Shown here: positions 24,145 through 34,500 of the stretch, in pieces
Numbering within the stretch: position 1 is the stretch's first letter
How the letters are laid out: each line of letters starts with the position of its first letter
Source of the DNA: Acholoe squamosa
Lineage: Eukaryota; Annelida; Polychaeta; Phyllodocida; Polynoidae
Length of the DNA: 64,000 nt
Direction of reading: 5' to 3'
Assembly: GCA_949317995.1 (NCBI GenBank)
Contig: OX439045.1
Span: 42,179,693-42,243,692, forward strand
Program-made: the position numbers and the translations under genes
The notes under the pieces: model-generated
Told to the model about the DNA's origin: nothing
The model's input: the letters and a program-made list of their open reading frames with translations, nothing else
The model's database searches: none

Positions 24145-24575
24145 TCTGTTCAAACTCACTGGTGAGAGATTCACTCCCCATAGCCAGACCATTCAGATAG
24201 CTGATTTCTGCTGATGGCTGCCAAGTGTCTCCTTTAGCCACCAAATCCAATACTCTACACCATCATCCCAACCTACCTTACCTCTACGCCACAATCCAAC
24301 ATATTTCACTCTAACACACCTACACAGCCCTGTTGAAAGCCTTCAGGCCACTACAAATTCAAACTGGCCCCCGCATTTGGTCCCTAGATATTCCTTGCCC
24401 CTCTCGCCCTCACTACCTCTGAGTCTGAGTCCCCTTTCCTCTCATCCTTGTTTCCCCGGCCTGGAGGCCCTAGGATGGACAGATCAATAGCAGCAACGCA
24501 CTGCCATTAGGGGTGTCTTCGATGCCTAAATCTCCACCTGAGTACTCAGACTGAGATTCCCCCTCCTCAACCTTT
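24145..24575 (+). repeat. Interspersed repeat family B, copy 1 (pyrimidine-rich core)
   Basis: It shares an ordered set of phrases with copies at about 28995-29450 and 46915-47290: CATTCAGATAGCTGAT, GATGGCTGCCAAGTGT, a long C-rich middle, GATGGACAGATCAATA, and AATCTCCACCTGAGTACTC. Open frames through it come from the C-rich composition. Confidence 0.65.
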
Positions 24576-25777
24576 GTTCTTCTGAAGGACTATGGAACAG
24601 AAAATAAAGGCTGGGAGATATATTTGGTCAGATGATGTTCTGCTATTTGATAGATTCCAGCATGTTGGGGCAGAGAAGGTAGAAATATGAATGCAAAAAT
24701 GCACGATAAATGGATATATACATCATTCAGAGGGATGGTGACATAAGAGGTTGGTGATAATAATTTTAATGTGATGATTGAACAGAGAACCAATGTGGCT
24801 GTAGCAATACCCAAGTCCCGAGTTAGGCTGCGACGGCCGTTTTTTCGCCACCAGTCAACACCAGGGAGCACTCTCTGAGACCCTAAGGTGGGTAGGCTTC
24901 TCAACAGGCCTATACTTATGACCACGTGCATCATTACTTTCGGTGTATATAGACGGAAGCATGTAGTAGGGTCAGTGTCTGCAGGCAGGGTGGCACAGTC
25001 TCCTGTGTCAGGTTGCTGGTTCCTTCAGACCATGTCCATGACTGGTTCAGACATGGAAAAAAAATCATTGAATTATTTTCTGGTATTACAACTTATTGAT
25101 ATGGATATGATACATTTAGTGGTATTTATTTCAGTTGGGCATATATTTTTAGTACAGTATTTCAATGTGGCACAATCTCCTGTGTCATAACAAACAAACC
25201 CTGACCCTGATCACTTTCCACATGGCCCATGCTTGTTTCCTGTGGATGAGACCATGTGGACAATGGAAGATATTCAGGCAATATGTCCCATCAATCATTC
25301 ATGTTTACATTTTTCTTAGGCTTCCCAATGCTTAACTATATCAGTACATGTGATAAGTGAATGGTCAATACTGTATTGAGGTGTAAAATTCATTGATCCA
25401 TACACATGCACCATGCCCATGCACCTTTGTTTATTTACAATTCCAAGCCAGTTTGCAGTGCCATCTGGTGTATACACATTGAGATCGATTGTTGCGCCAT
25501 CTAGAGGAAAATAAGCCCGCAGTCCCTGATTACTCTTGTCCTTTCAATCACCAAGGCACGTTACTTCCAGTGCTTATGACACTAGCTGAACAGGAAGTAC
25601 TTTTTTAAAGTATGAAGTTCTTCAAACTTTTGGATGAAACTTTTTTGGCATGACCGGCATATTGGTTTACCTGATTGGATTTTCAATAAATACAAGTATA
25701 GGAAAAATGTACATTTATATTGTCACACTTGACCCACATTGAGTGTCAGCCCTCACTACTGGGGACCAGGCTGTTGA
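24576..25777. other. Unassigned sequence
   Basis: No gene was recognised. Short repeated phrase: CACAGTCTCCTGTGTCA at about 24990 and CACAATCTCCTGTGTCA at about 25172. Confidence 0.35.
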
Positions 25778-26007
25778 GTATTTATGCTACAAAAGTGGCG
25801 TTATGCTTCAAAATGCACCCTTTTGTAGCCTAACGCCACCCCTGGGGCCTTTACATTACAAAGGTGCCGTTAAAGCACAAATGGTTTATAAGCTACAAAT
25901 GGTTCTTATACTTCAAAAGGTTCATAAGCTACAAATGGTTTGTTAGCTACAAGTGGTTCGTATGCTTTAAATGGTTCATAAGGTAGAAATGGTTCATATG
26001 CCACAAA
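25778..26007 (+). repeat. 18-bp minisatellite, GCTACAAATGGTTCATAA type
   Basis: About seven diverged 18-bp units run from about 25884 to 26007 after a leader with TTATGCTACAAAAGTGG (25778). A shorter copy in the opposite orientation lies at 27655-27781. Both carry the phrase CACCCCTGGGGCCTTTA. Confidence 0.82.
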
Positions 26008-27654
26008 ACCTATTTAAGTTTAAGCTGCAGCTGGCAATTTTTCCTCATGGTGCTCTGTATACCTTCTGGGTGTAAATTCCTAACACACCATGCCCAGTTA
26101 TTTACAACCCTAAGTTTTGGAAATCTTGAGACTATTTGTAAGTCATAGCCAGCATGGCTTATGATAATTCTCCCTAAGATTGGTGTTTTTAACACGGAAA
26201 GCCGAGTTTTAAGAGAGGTTGTTGAGTTTGAGCTCAAATTACATGAAAACCATTAAATATGAGATGAAATTAAACCTGCATTGTGATAAAGTACATATTC
26301 AGGATCATGGAGGTGTAATATTTACCTCTTATAAGATTCTAATCTTTGTAAAATTTAGGTTTGAAAAAAAGTAGGTCACCTGAAATCCAACTTAGACGCT
26401 TGGTACACTCAATGCTTTTCTATGGGGGTAACATTTTGGGTGACAGGTCCGGTGTCACATATGTGATAAGAATGTAATGGAAAATGATATATTGCATGTT
26501 AATCTTGTTTCTATGGTTCTTCTGGTCATTTCTCTCTGTATACGCATTAAAAATATAACAATAAATCTGGGGCTATAATCCTCGGTTATACGATTTGTGT
26601 TCGTCTCGGCATGTTTTTGCCAAAAATTGTCCGAGCGGCTGAACTTTTTAAGACATTCCGATTGCATCTTACTTTGATACAAACATGGCGGTTATTGAAT
26701 TAAATTTGATAATACGTTAGACTGTAGGGAGAAGAAGATTGATCCATGTAAAAACAGGCATAATAAAAATGATTTGAAATTATTTGAGAAAATTTGCCAC
26801 AGTAGTACAACATAGCCCGCCAAATGACGACAAAGAAAACAAAATGGCGGGTGTGAGCGCAATACGTATGGAATATGTTCCTTCTTTGCTGTCACTATAG
26901 TGTCAAAAAGGTGAGTCTTCCACTTTTGGAGTTAGCAGCCATATCTGTCGCTTCAACACTCGTTATCATCGGTAGCCCTTTTACCTCATTATATTTATGT
27001 AATATTGAATTTCTGGGTCATAATATTGTTGTTATGTGCTCAAATTCTAAATGTTTTAGGTAACATAGTCTGATGATTGGTCTTCAAATCAATCCCTTCA
27101 TGTAGATCATACTTATTTTGCCACATACTCCACTTACATTGTATTTGATTTGTCGATCGATGTATACCCGGCTTTCTACATCGTAAATCCCAGATGTGCC
27201 TCATAGTGTCTCCTTCAAATCAGGCTGTAACTAGTAATGTGGGGTTACACCTTGTTCACAAGCTATTACAGTATATAAAATTTGAAAATGAAGATTATCA
27301 CAGAATGCCTCTTTAATCTAGGGTAGTATCAGTTTGCATCATTGAAAAATCAATCTGTAGATACCTCTAGAGCTTTTTGTTTTGTTTTTGTTTTCTGAAT
27401 AAATATTGCAATAATCCAACCACCACTTATCTAAAGAGGGCTAGGGAAAGTGTAGGGTTGGTTTTTGATGGCAGACCATCGATTACCTAGTTGCCTTGTG
27501 TCCATCTGGTTTTTATTTTAGTACTTTGGGGGCTGAGGCTCGTATCAGGAACAAACAGACACACTCCAAAGGCACCTATAGTCCTTAAACCTCTCTGAAT
27601 ACAACCACCCAGCTCCGGAATTAAGTCTCCTTCATTATTTTCCACACTTGATCA
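26008..27654. other. Unassigned, with one weak exon-like spot
   Basis: No protein family was recognised. At about 26840-26912 an ATG in AAAATGGCGGG context opens a 16-codon frame, and a splice-donor-like AAAAGGTGAGTC follows. ATGGCGG also occurs at 26688. This could be a 5' exon or part of an old element. The evidence is too thin to call a gene. Confidence 0.3.
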
Positions 27655-27781
27655 AGTTTTGTAGCATAGAAACCATTTGTAGCTTATGAACCATTTGTCC
27701 ACTTTTGTAGCATAAAGGCCCCAGGGGTGGATTTATGCTACAAAATGATCCCTTTTGAAGCCTAACACCACTTTTGTAGCA
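27655..27781 (-). repeat. Inverted partner of the 18-bp minisatellite
   Basis: On the minus strand it shows the same GCTACAAAAGTGG leader, the CACCCCTGGGGCCTTTA phrase and three to four GCTACAAATGG units as 25778-26007. Confidence 0.78.
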
Positions 27782-28093
27782 TCAGTGATGCCACTTTTCC
27801 TGGTTTACCAAGAATTCCTGGTTTTCATTCCAAGATACCTGCATTAGATTAGAAATAAGTCCAGTTTTCCTGGTTTTTGTCGGCTTGTGAGTGGCATCTC
27901 TGGGCATAAAGACCCAACACAGGCCCCTCCCTGCAGTCAGCAGCCAGGGAGCCTTATGAGTGGACAGGCGGTCTCCATTCCACCCCCACCCTACACTAGT
28001 GTACAGCACTCCAAGCGGCCGTTTCCGATGGGGCATGGTAACTCGGGACTTAGCTGGGGAGCCAGACGGCTCAAATGTTAATATTTAACTTTC

Positions 28094-28441
28094 TGCTGGT
28101 GTGGAGAGCAGCACAAGATATGAGCATTGGATTAGGGTAATTTGAGGGTGCTCATTCCGAATCTGGGGTGCGTATGTCCATATCTAGCTCGGAACAAGGT
28201 CAAATCAAAGGTCAAATGTCACAATGCAATTGCAATGCATCCCAATCAACTTAGGATAAATATTTATGGGGAACCCACTGTGCACTAATGACCTCTATAT
28301 TGTTAATGAATGGAACAAAGACCTCACACAAATCTATATTGAATACCAGATCATGGCCATTGACCTTTAAATTCGGAATCAGTACCCTCAAACTACCCTA
28401 ATCCAATGGCCATATCTTGTAGCTGCTCTCGACACCAGCAC
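28094..28441. mobile_element. 348-bp element with about 72-bp TIRs
   Basis: The left arm 28094-28166 and right arm about 28370-28441 match in inverse at most positions; shared stretches include CATTGGATTAGGGTA and ATTCCGAAT. No ORF is seen, so it is a MITE-like unit. TSD not clear. Confidence 0.72.
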
Positions 28442-28994
28442 CTTCGGATATCCATTACCTGGCTCCCAAACTAACTTGGATATTATAAGCTGAAATAACC
28501 CGTAAAACGCTCTAAAGTAAGTTTATGCAACCCAATCATGCATAAATACATTACAAAATTGCAATATAAAATTGCAATTCATGTATGTGTTTATCGAGGA
28601 ACGTTTGTACTACCGTAAAACCCCGCGTATAATCCGCCCCCGCGTATAAGCCGCATCCTGAGTTTGTGAATTAATCTCAAAATATAAAAAAATTCATAAC
28701 TTTTTTTCTAACCAATGGATTTTCAAAATTTAAAAACCTATGCGCCCCTGAGGTGTACCCCTACCCTCCTAGACCAATGAAAAGGTTGAGGGAAGGTATG
28801 AGGAGGAGCTGCAGCTATCTACCCACAACCTCCCTCCCCTCCCCCTGTTCTTGAAATGGTCTAAAAGAGTATTTAGATCTACTGTCATGATACAATGCAT
28901 GGAGATGTGGGTTGTCATTGGCTTTCAAAGGGCTTCCTAATCACAGAGCTTTCAATGGGCCCTTTTGCTGTCTATTCCCTGATGCACAATGGTA
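28442..28994. other. Unassigned, with a CGCGTATAA-type motif pair
   Basis: No gene was recognised. At about 28614-28660 the motif CCCGCGTATAATCCGCC recurs as CCCGCGTATAAGCCGCA. I recall this as a motif of dispersed repeats in several animal genomes but cannot name the family. Confidence 0.4.
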
Positions 28995-29450
28995 TCTATG
29001 ACTAAGGACACTGAAGAGGGATGCACTCCCTAGGCAGGTCATTTAGATGGCTGATCCTTGTCCATGGCTGCCAAGTGTGCCCTTCCACTCCCCATTCCTC
29101 TACTATACCACCGCTACCCACTCCACCTCCACAACACCAACTAACCTCTCTCGCCCAATCCCGTCCACCTATCCTGGCCCTCTTTGTGACCATTCATGCC
29201 AATGTAAACCCAAATCAAGCTCTGGCTATGGGCCCTTCGTATCCCTTATCCTCGCCTGCCCATCTCACCCTCACTCCGTTAGAGCCTCCTCCTCTCTCAT
29301 CCCACCTCCTCTCTCACCCCTGGGATGGGCGAATCAATATAGGTCGATCTACAGAGCCCTGCAATGAGGAGCGACTTTGGACACCAGTGTCAAAATCTCC
29401 ATCTGAGCACCCTGTCACTCTCCTCACACTGTTCTCAATTCCATAATACC
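28995..29450 (+). repeat. Interspersed repeat family B, copy 2
   Basis: It has the same phrase order as 24145-24575: CATTTAGATGGCTGAT, CATGGCTGCCAAGTGTG, a C-rich middle, GGGATGGGCGAATCAATA, and AAATCTCCATCTGAGCACC. The 141- and 106-codon frames across it are composition artefacts. Confidence 0.65.
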
Positions 29451-29829
29451 TGTAATGTGTCAAATAAGGGATGTTATAGATGCTGCTGCCGCTATGATGC
29501 CATTTAAAAGCATGCGGCAGCCCTGTTCCCTTTCGTTGAATCACATTGCACGTTTTGTTCATTTGATTCCTAGAATGATACTCTAGCTAGGAATCATCTT
29601 ATATTGATGATCCGATTCAAAATACTGGATCCGCTCTGGTGTAGCAATATCCTATACTTAAATTGGGGTTGTATGGCAGTGAACATATATAATATAAGAC
29701 CTATGTGTGTCTTTCTCTATAATTATATTGTTTACCTATACTTAAATGATGGTAATACCATAACCTAACCTCTGTGCAAGCGTGGCATGAGGTATCAGTA
29801 AATTGTGTATACCTCACAGAGAGGTCCGT

Positions 29830-30010
29830 TTAGAATGACGATGGGATTAATGAACACAAGTCTCATATCACACCAGCAGTTTACCGACTTCTGTTTACCG
29901 ACTTCTTTCCTGCTCCCATCTCTTACCGCCACTGTGTGCTGCATGCTCTAATTGGCGCCTACAGACACCATGTACCCCTTCTCCCCAATTGGGATTAAAG
30001 AAGTTGTCGT
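29830..30010 (+). repeat. Interspersed repeat family A, copy 1 (short)
   Basis: It shares GATGGGATTAATGAAC, CACACCAGCAGTTTACC, TTCCTGCTCCCATC, CTAATTGGCGCCTACAG and ATTAAAG in order with copies near 48670, 55812 and 59563. A local 16-bp direct duplication (GTTTACCGACTTCT) is unique to this copy. Confidence 0.65.
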
Positions 30011-31493
30011 ACACCATCCCGGTAACATGTTGAGCATTTCGTATGCCATGTATTAGAGGCTCGCTCTAGATCTAGATCGCGAAAGTAAGTGAAATATATC
30101 ACATCAGATGTAATAATATTCAAAAGACATGGACAAGGCAAACAGCCAAAACCCAATCAATTCTTGATGACGAAGAGAAAGTTTTACTAAAATAATGGAT
30201 TTGTGAGTCGAAAAGCAACTTTTTGAAGACGGTTTAGTCCAACACTCATTTCATTTCTATGCACATCTGACCTAATGATTACTAGATACTCGCATACAAT
30301 TAAGAAAAAGGGTTTAAATTGTTCCAGTCTTGATAACATCATATATAGATCTCTTTGATAGCTATTCAGATCTTTTTTTTTTTAATCATCTCCCACCTTA
30401 TCTAGATCCAGAGAAATCCCCTCTCAGATAATTGTAAGCTGGATCTGAAACTGTGATTATACCTGTGGTCACAGTCCAGTGCACAGGAAAACAGTACTCT
30501 GGTGCCCTGAGGTATAAACCCTCAGGGTACCACCGCACAGGGAACAGGAAATGGAAGGGGAAATACTGCGCACTTTTCCAGTATAGGTTGTATCTTTGAA
30601 GTCTCAAGCATACGTTTGGAGATTTTACGGCCTCTCTGCCTATTTTTGGCACCTTTCTACCACCAGGTATGATTTAATTTAGAATGACTGCCATTTCCTT
30701 GAGATGGAAACAAGGCCCTAACCTCCCGTTTAGCTTAGTATAAAAGTCGGGAGGAAGGGAGCTCTGAGCAATTGCATAACAAAACCAGGACCTATGCGTA
30801 CGTATGAGTTTACACGAGGACAGTGCTCAGTTTATACAAGTAACTACTAATATCTGTGGAAAACTCAAAGAATACATAAAACATTGTAATTTGTATGGAA
30901 CTGCATTTCACTCTTTGGTATATAGAGCAAAGTTGAGCGATGATAACTTTTCAAATACATCTGCTATGAGAGCAGTGCTGTGTCAGTACTGAATTCGGGA
31001 GGAACACTAAGCAATGGAAGTTGTGTAAAATTGATATGTATTCATATCTAGCATGAGCTACATAGACAAGGTAGAAACGAGAAACTATCTTTATGATGCC
31101 CGAAAGAGGAATTTATAAGGGTCCCATATATACACGGGGAATGAGTAATAAATTGGTTGAATGTGGAAATCTAATGCAAAAATATTTTTCAAAATTTATA
31201 AAAAAAGTATGAGAATCAAATGTAGTTGACATTTTATGAAGTCTACTGAAGCCAGATGATATAAACGAGCCTCCTGGGGGGGGGGGTGATTCCACAGTAT
31301 GATGGCTCATTGGATTCAGTACGAAAACTGAGTGCAAAGTCGGGCACCCGCCGCGGAACAACAATAACAATGGCTTCGCTCAGAGTGTACCGGGGAGTGT
31401 CGCTGGCACTTTAAAATGTCTTCTGCTGTATTTATTCTGGGGTTATCAGGTAGGTAATTAATGTTATTATGGAGGATTAGTTGGTATAAACAC
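30011..31493. other. Unassigned sequence
   Basis: No gene was recognised. A hairpin CCTCCCG / CGGGAGG at about 30723-30753 encloses TATAAAA; this could be chance. A G run lies at 31277-31286. Confidence 0.35.
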
Positions 31494-31609
31494 AGTATGG
31501 CATAAATATGACAGCCCACGGTTTGTATATTGAGGATATTTCACTTGTCTTCGGCTCATGCGATATTCCTCAATATACAAACCTTTGGCTGTCATATTTA
31601 TGCTATATT
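31494..31609. mobile_element. Hairpin MITE-like element
   Basis: Arms of about 46 bp (TATGGCATAAATATGACAGC ... TTGTATATTGAGGATAT and its inverse) flank a 20-base apex reading CACTTGTCTTCGGCTCATGC. There is no coding capacity. In size and shape it resembles the hairpins at 38491 and 60237, though the sequences differ. Confidence 0.8.
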
Positions 31610-31836
31610 GCATTACAAGCTGCTAGGAATTTATATAAGGCTTTTTGAAAACTGTGCCTAAGCGGAGCTGAGGCAGAGCTTCAAGAATAAGTCCAACTTC
31701 CGGATGATTGAGTACATGACAGTTTTACCTAATCACAATCTTAGCTGAAGGCAGGCAATTTGCTGATGACACATTCCTTGTAATAAGGGTGGGCTTTGCT
31801 GTTCATCGACAGAGATGCATGCCATTATACCTTGAA

Positions 31837-32139
31837 GCACGGGCGTGGAATGGTTACCAGATTTAGTCTGTGTAGGTGTTATCCATATGCTATAGTAAGG
31901 GTGAGAAAGTAAAGGGAACAGTGCTGCCCTCTGGTGCCTTTATTTGCTATGCACAGACCTTGATTACGGAGGTGAGTGGTGACTTTGCCAAAGTAACCCC
32001 TCACCTCCGTAATCAAGGTCTGTGCATAGCAAATAAAGGCACCAGATGGGAGCACCGTTCCCTTTACTTTCTCACCCTTACTATAGCATATGGATAATAC
32101 CTACACAGACTAAATCTGGTAACCAGTCCACGCCCGTGC
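31837..32139. mobile_element. 303-bp near-perfect foldback element with 6-bp TSD
   Basis: Arms 31837-31976 and 32000-32139 are inverse copies with few mismatches, ending GCACGGGCGTGG / CCACGCCCGTGC. The loop is about 23 bases. The direct repeat CTTGAA flanks it at 31831-31836 and 32140-32145, consistent with a TSD. Confidence 0.9.
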
Positions 32140-32145
32140 CTTGAA

Positions 32146-32769
32146 GGGACCACACACTGCTTTAGTACACACTGCTTCAGTATACTAAACCCTTAGGGTT
32201 TTTATAATACAGAACACATCACGCAGATTTCTTTTCTGTAAAGTTACAAGCAAGATCTATACCCCGTACAATAAATGCAATATGAGCAAATAATTTCTTG
32301 GGTTGCATAGTTTTTGCATATGTCATACCAATCACTCACGTATTGCAGAAGAGCCAGTGCCAGTCCAGGATACATTTCTTTCACAAACCAGGAAACCAGG
32401 CTACTAAAGCTGTAGCCCATGTTGTCTTCTTCATATTGACCATCAGATGTGCACTGCTGCCACCCTATTACCTCCCTCCACCTTTTCTCCCCCTCCCCCA
32501 CTCTCTATCAAACATGGTTCAATCTTCATGCTAGAAGACAGCAATATTCTACTCCCTGTGGGGACATGCCAGGACTGCTCAGATGACAACAGGTATTTGT
32601 GACCTTCTGATTCTGTCTAATATTACGGTGTCTTGCAGAAGGAAAAGTGTCTGGGGAGGGAGTAAAATATGAAAATGATGTTCTTCCGATAGATGCTGTA
32701 TGTAGCTTTGGGAGTGGTCATTATTTATCAACAGAGCGGATGGTGGGTTTGAGGGGGACATAAAACTTT
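32146..32769. other. Unassigned sequence
   Basis: No gene or complete repeat was recognised. Confidence 0.35.
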
Positions 32770-32955
32770 CAGACCCCTCATGAGGGGGGGGCGTAAAAAA
32801 AATTACCCTCTTTTTAGCAAAGAGCCCACACGCTGCTATGGGTCTAGATCAAACAGGGGTGCAAAAATTATCCACACCTCTGGTGTGGGGGAGGGCTGGC
32901 ATAAAAAATTTTGACTGCCATCAAAGGCGGGGTGGGTATAAAAAAAATTGCACAT
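32770..32955 (+). repeat. Short hairpin-plus-GTAAAAAATTTT module, about four units
   Basis: G-rich or palindromic words (CCCCTCATGAGGGGGGG; CACACCTCTGGTGTGGGGG) alternate with TAAAAAA-type words (GCGTAAAAAAAATTAC, GCATAAAAAATTTTGAC, GTATAAAAAAAATTGC). Single inverted relatives occur at about 7505 and 15442. Confidence 0.55.
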
Positions 32956-33459
32956 CCGGGTGAAAAACCACCACCACCCCCTGTTGATAAATGATAACCA
33001 CTCGCTTACATTTATGCATTCTTGCTGACTCTATGTGGTTGATGCAATCCTGAGATGCTCCCCATGCAGCATTGGCAAATCATTTACTGAAGCTGCTTCA
33101 TTATGAGGAATAAGCAAATACACAATTTTTATGTTAGAAAAACACTATGGTGATACATGTTTCAGCCGTTGTACTCTAATATTAACGAAATCTGTCTGGT
33201 TCTGATAGCAAGAATTTGTAAAATAGGGAATAGAGAAGGATGGCAGTGGATGGTATACATTTCGGTATATTAAAGGAAATGACAATACGCTCTAGTGTTG
33301 ACACTGTCATCACTTCCTCCCCAAGTGTTGCAATTCCTGACATGTTCTAAAATGCACCTTGTTGGAAAGATAGTAGTCTGGCATTGGGTTGTGCCACTTG
33401 TATTAGAGGTTATTCAAACTGTTACAAAGACTAGCTGCTTCCTTAACCCATTATTACCT
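32956..33459. other. Unassigned sequence
   Basis: No gene was recognised. The stretch ends where the second composite repeat begins. Confidence 0.35.
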
Positions 33460-33713
33460 ATTATACCACGATTTCTGGCTTACACAGTGCTTTTTGGGGT
33501 CTATTCCCATCCACATATCTGTCGAAATTGCACACCCTATAGGCTGTAACATCAATTTTGGAAGGCGTGCGGTTATCAATGTAAGGCGTGCGGTTATCCA
33601 TGTAAGGCGTGCGGTTATCCTGGATAACCGCACGCCTTACATTGATAACCTCATGTCCTTACATGTCATATGTTACATGTTAAAACCCACGAAATTTTCA
33701 AGGCCAGGGCAGG

Positions 33714-33775
33714 GCTCGAACCTACAATCTCAGATCCCTAATCCAACTCCCTATGCATTGCGCCACAGGGACTGA
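33714..33775 (-). other. tRNA-like segment, copy 2
   Basis: This is the counterpart of 5607-5671, with an A-box-like TGGCGCAATGCATAGGGAG and a B box GGTTCGAGCCC on the minus strand. It is not a functional tRNA, since the acceptor ends do not pair. Confidence 0.6.
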
Positions 33776-34313
33776 TGAGAGAAGCTTGGTTAGAACCAAG
33801 TCTGGATATGAAACAAAGCTGTGTGCGCTGTCGCTGTCCGCTGCCGGGCGACGAGGTGTGTTGTACACATAGCCAAGCCGAGAAGGGAGTAGACGCCGTG
33901 GCCTAGCGGTTAGCGCCTTGCGCTCAGCCGTGAGAGGTACATGGATCGCGCCCCGGTCCGGGCGCATCTTTTTTCACTGTGTGTGCTGTCGCTGTCTGCT
34001 GCTGGGCGAGGAGGTGTATTTTATACACAAACATAACAGCGAGACACATTGAAATCTTTTTTCGCCGTGTGCGCTGTCGCTGTCTGCTGCCGGGTGAGGA
34101 GGTGTATTTCATACACAAACATAACAGCGAGACGCATTGAAATCTTTTTTCGCCATGTGCGCTGCCGCTGTCCACTGCCGGGCGCCGAGGTGTATGTACC
34201 TGTGTACACACACTGTCATGGCTGGCTTCGAGTCCCGGGAAGGGGAAATAATTTTTCTTTTCAACTTGAATTTATTGGTATAATATTGATTATTTATTGG
34301 TTTCGTGGTATAA

Positions 34314-34493
34314 AATAAGTAGTCAATGGATAACTGATGACGAGTGGGGGTTATCGACGGATAATAACACGAGGCCGTAGGCCTCGTGTTATTATCGTCG
34401 ATAACCCCCACAAGTTATAATAACACTCGGCCTACGGCCTCGTGTTATTATCCGTCGATAACCCCCACTCGTCATCAGTTATCCATTGGTTAC
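34314..34493. repeat. Expanded foldback tail, copy 2
   Basis: GTGGGGGTTATCGACGG, ATAATAACACGAGGCC and their inverses occur in three successive arms (about 34344-34408 and 34418-34470), whereas copy 1 has one pair. Apices read GGCCGTAGGCC and CGGCCTACGGCC. Confidence 0.85.
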
Positions 34494-34500
34494 TTGTTCA

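Larger units (their letters stand above)
33460..34500. mobile_element. Composite repeat with tRNA-like modules, copy 2
   Basis: It has the same order of parts as 5358-6369 and is nearly identical over the left palindrome and the minus tRNA-like segment. Differences: the GCCGGGCGA module array has substitutions and small indels; the terminal tRNA-like B box reads GGCTTCGAGTCCCGG here (about 34226) but carries a 4-base insertion in copy 1; and the foldback tail has an extra palindrome repeat. The 11-bp motif TTATACCACGA is at 33461 and its inverse at 34303-34313. Confidence 0.75.

Noticed and set aside
25884..26007. CRISPR-like array
   Set aside because: The 18-bp units are contiguous without unique spacers, so it is a minisatellite; the window is also eukaryotic.
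26840..26912. Possible first coding exon with splice donor
   Set aside because: Only 16 codons, ending in a stop before the donor-like site, and no supporting downstream exon.
29021..29446. 141-codon frame
   Set aside because: It follows the pyrimidine-rich core of repeat family B and is proline/serine/threonine-rich from composition alone.
30723..30753. TATAAAA between inverted CCTCCCG words as a promoter
   Set aside because: No downstream gene or other promoter element supports it.
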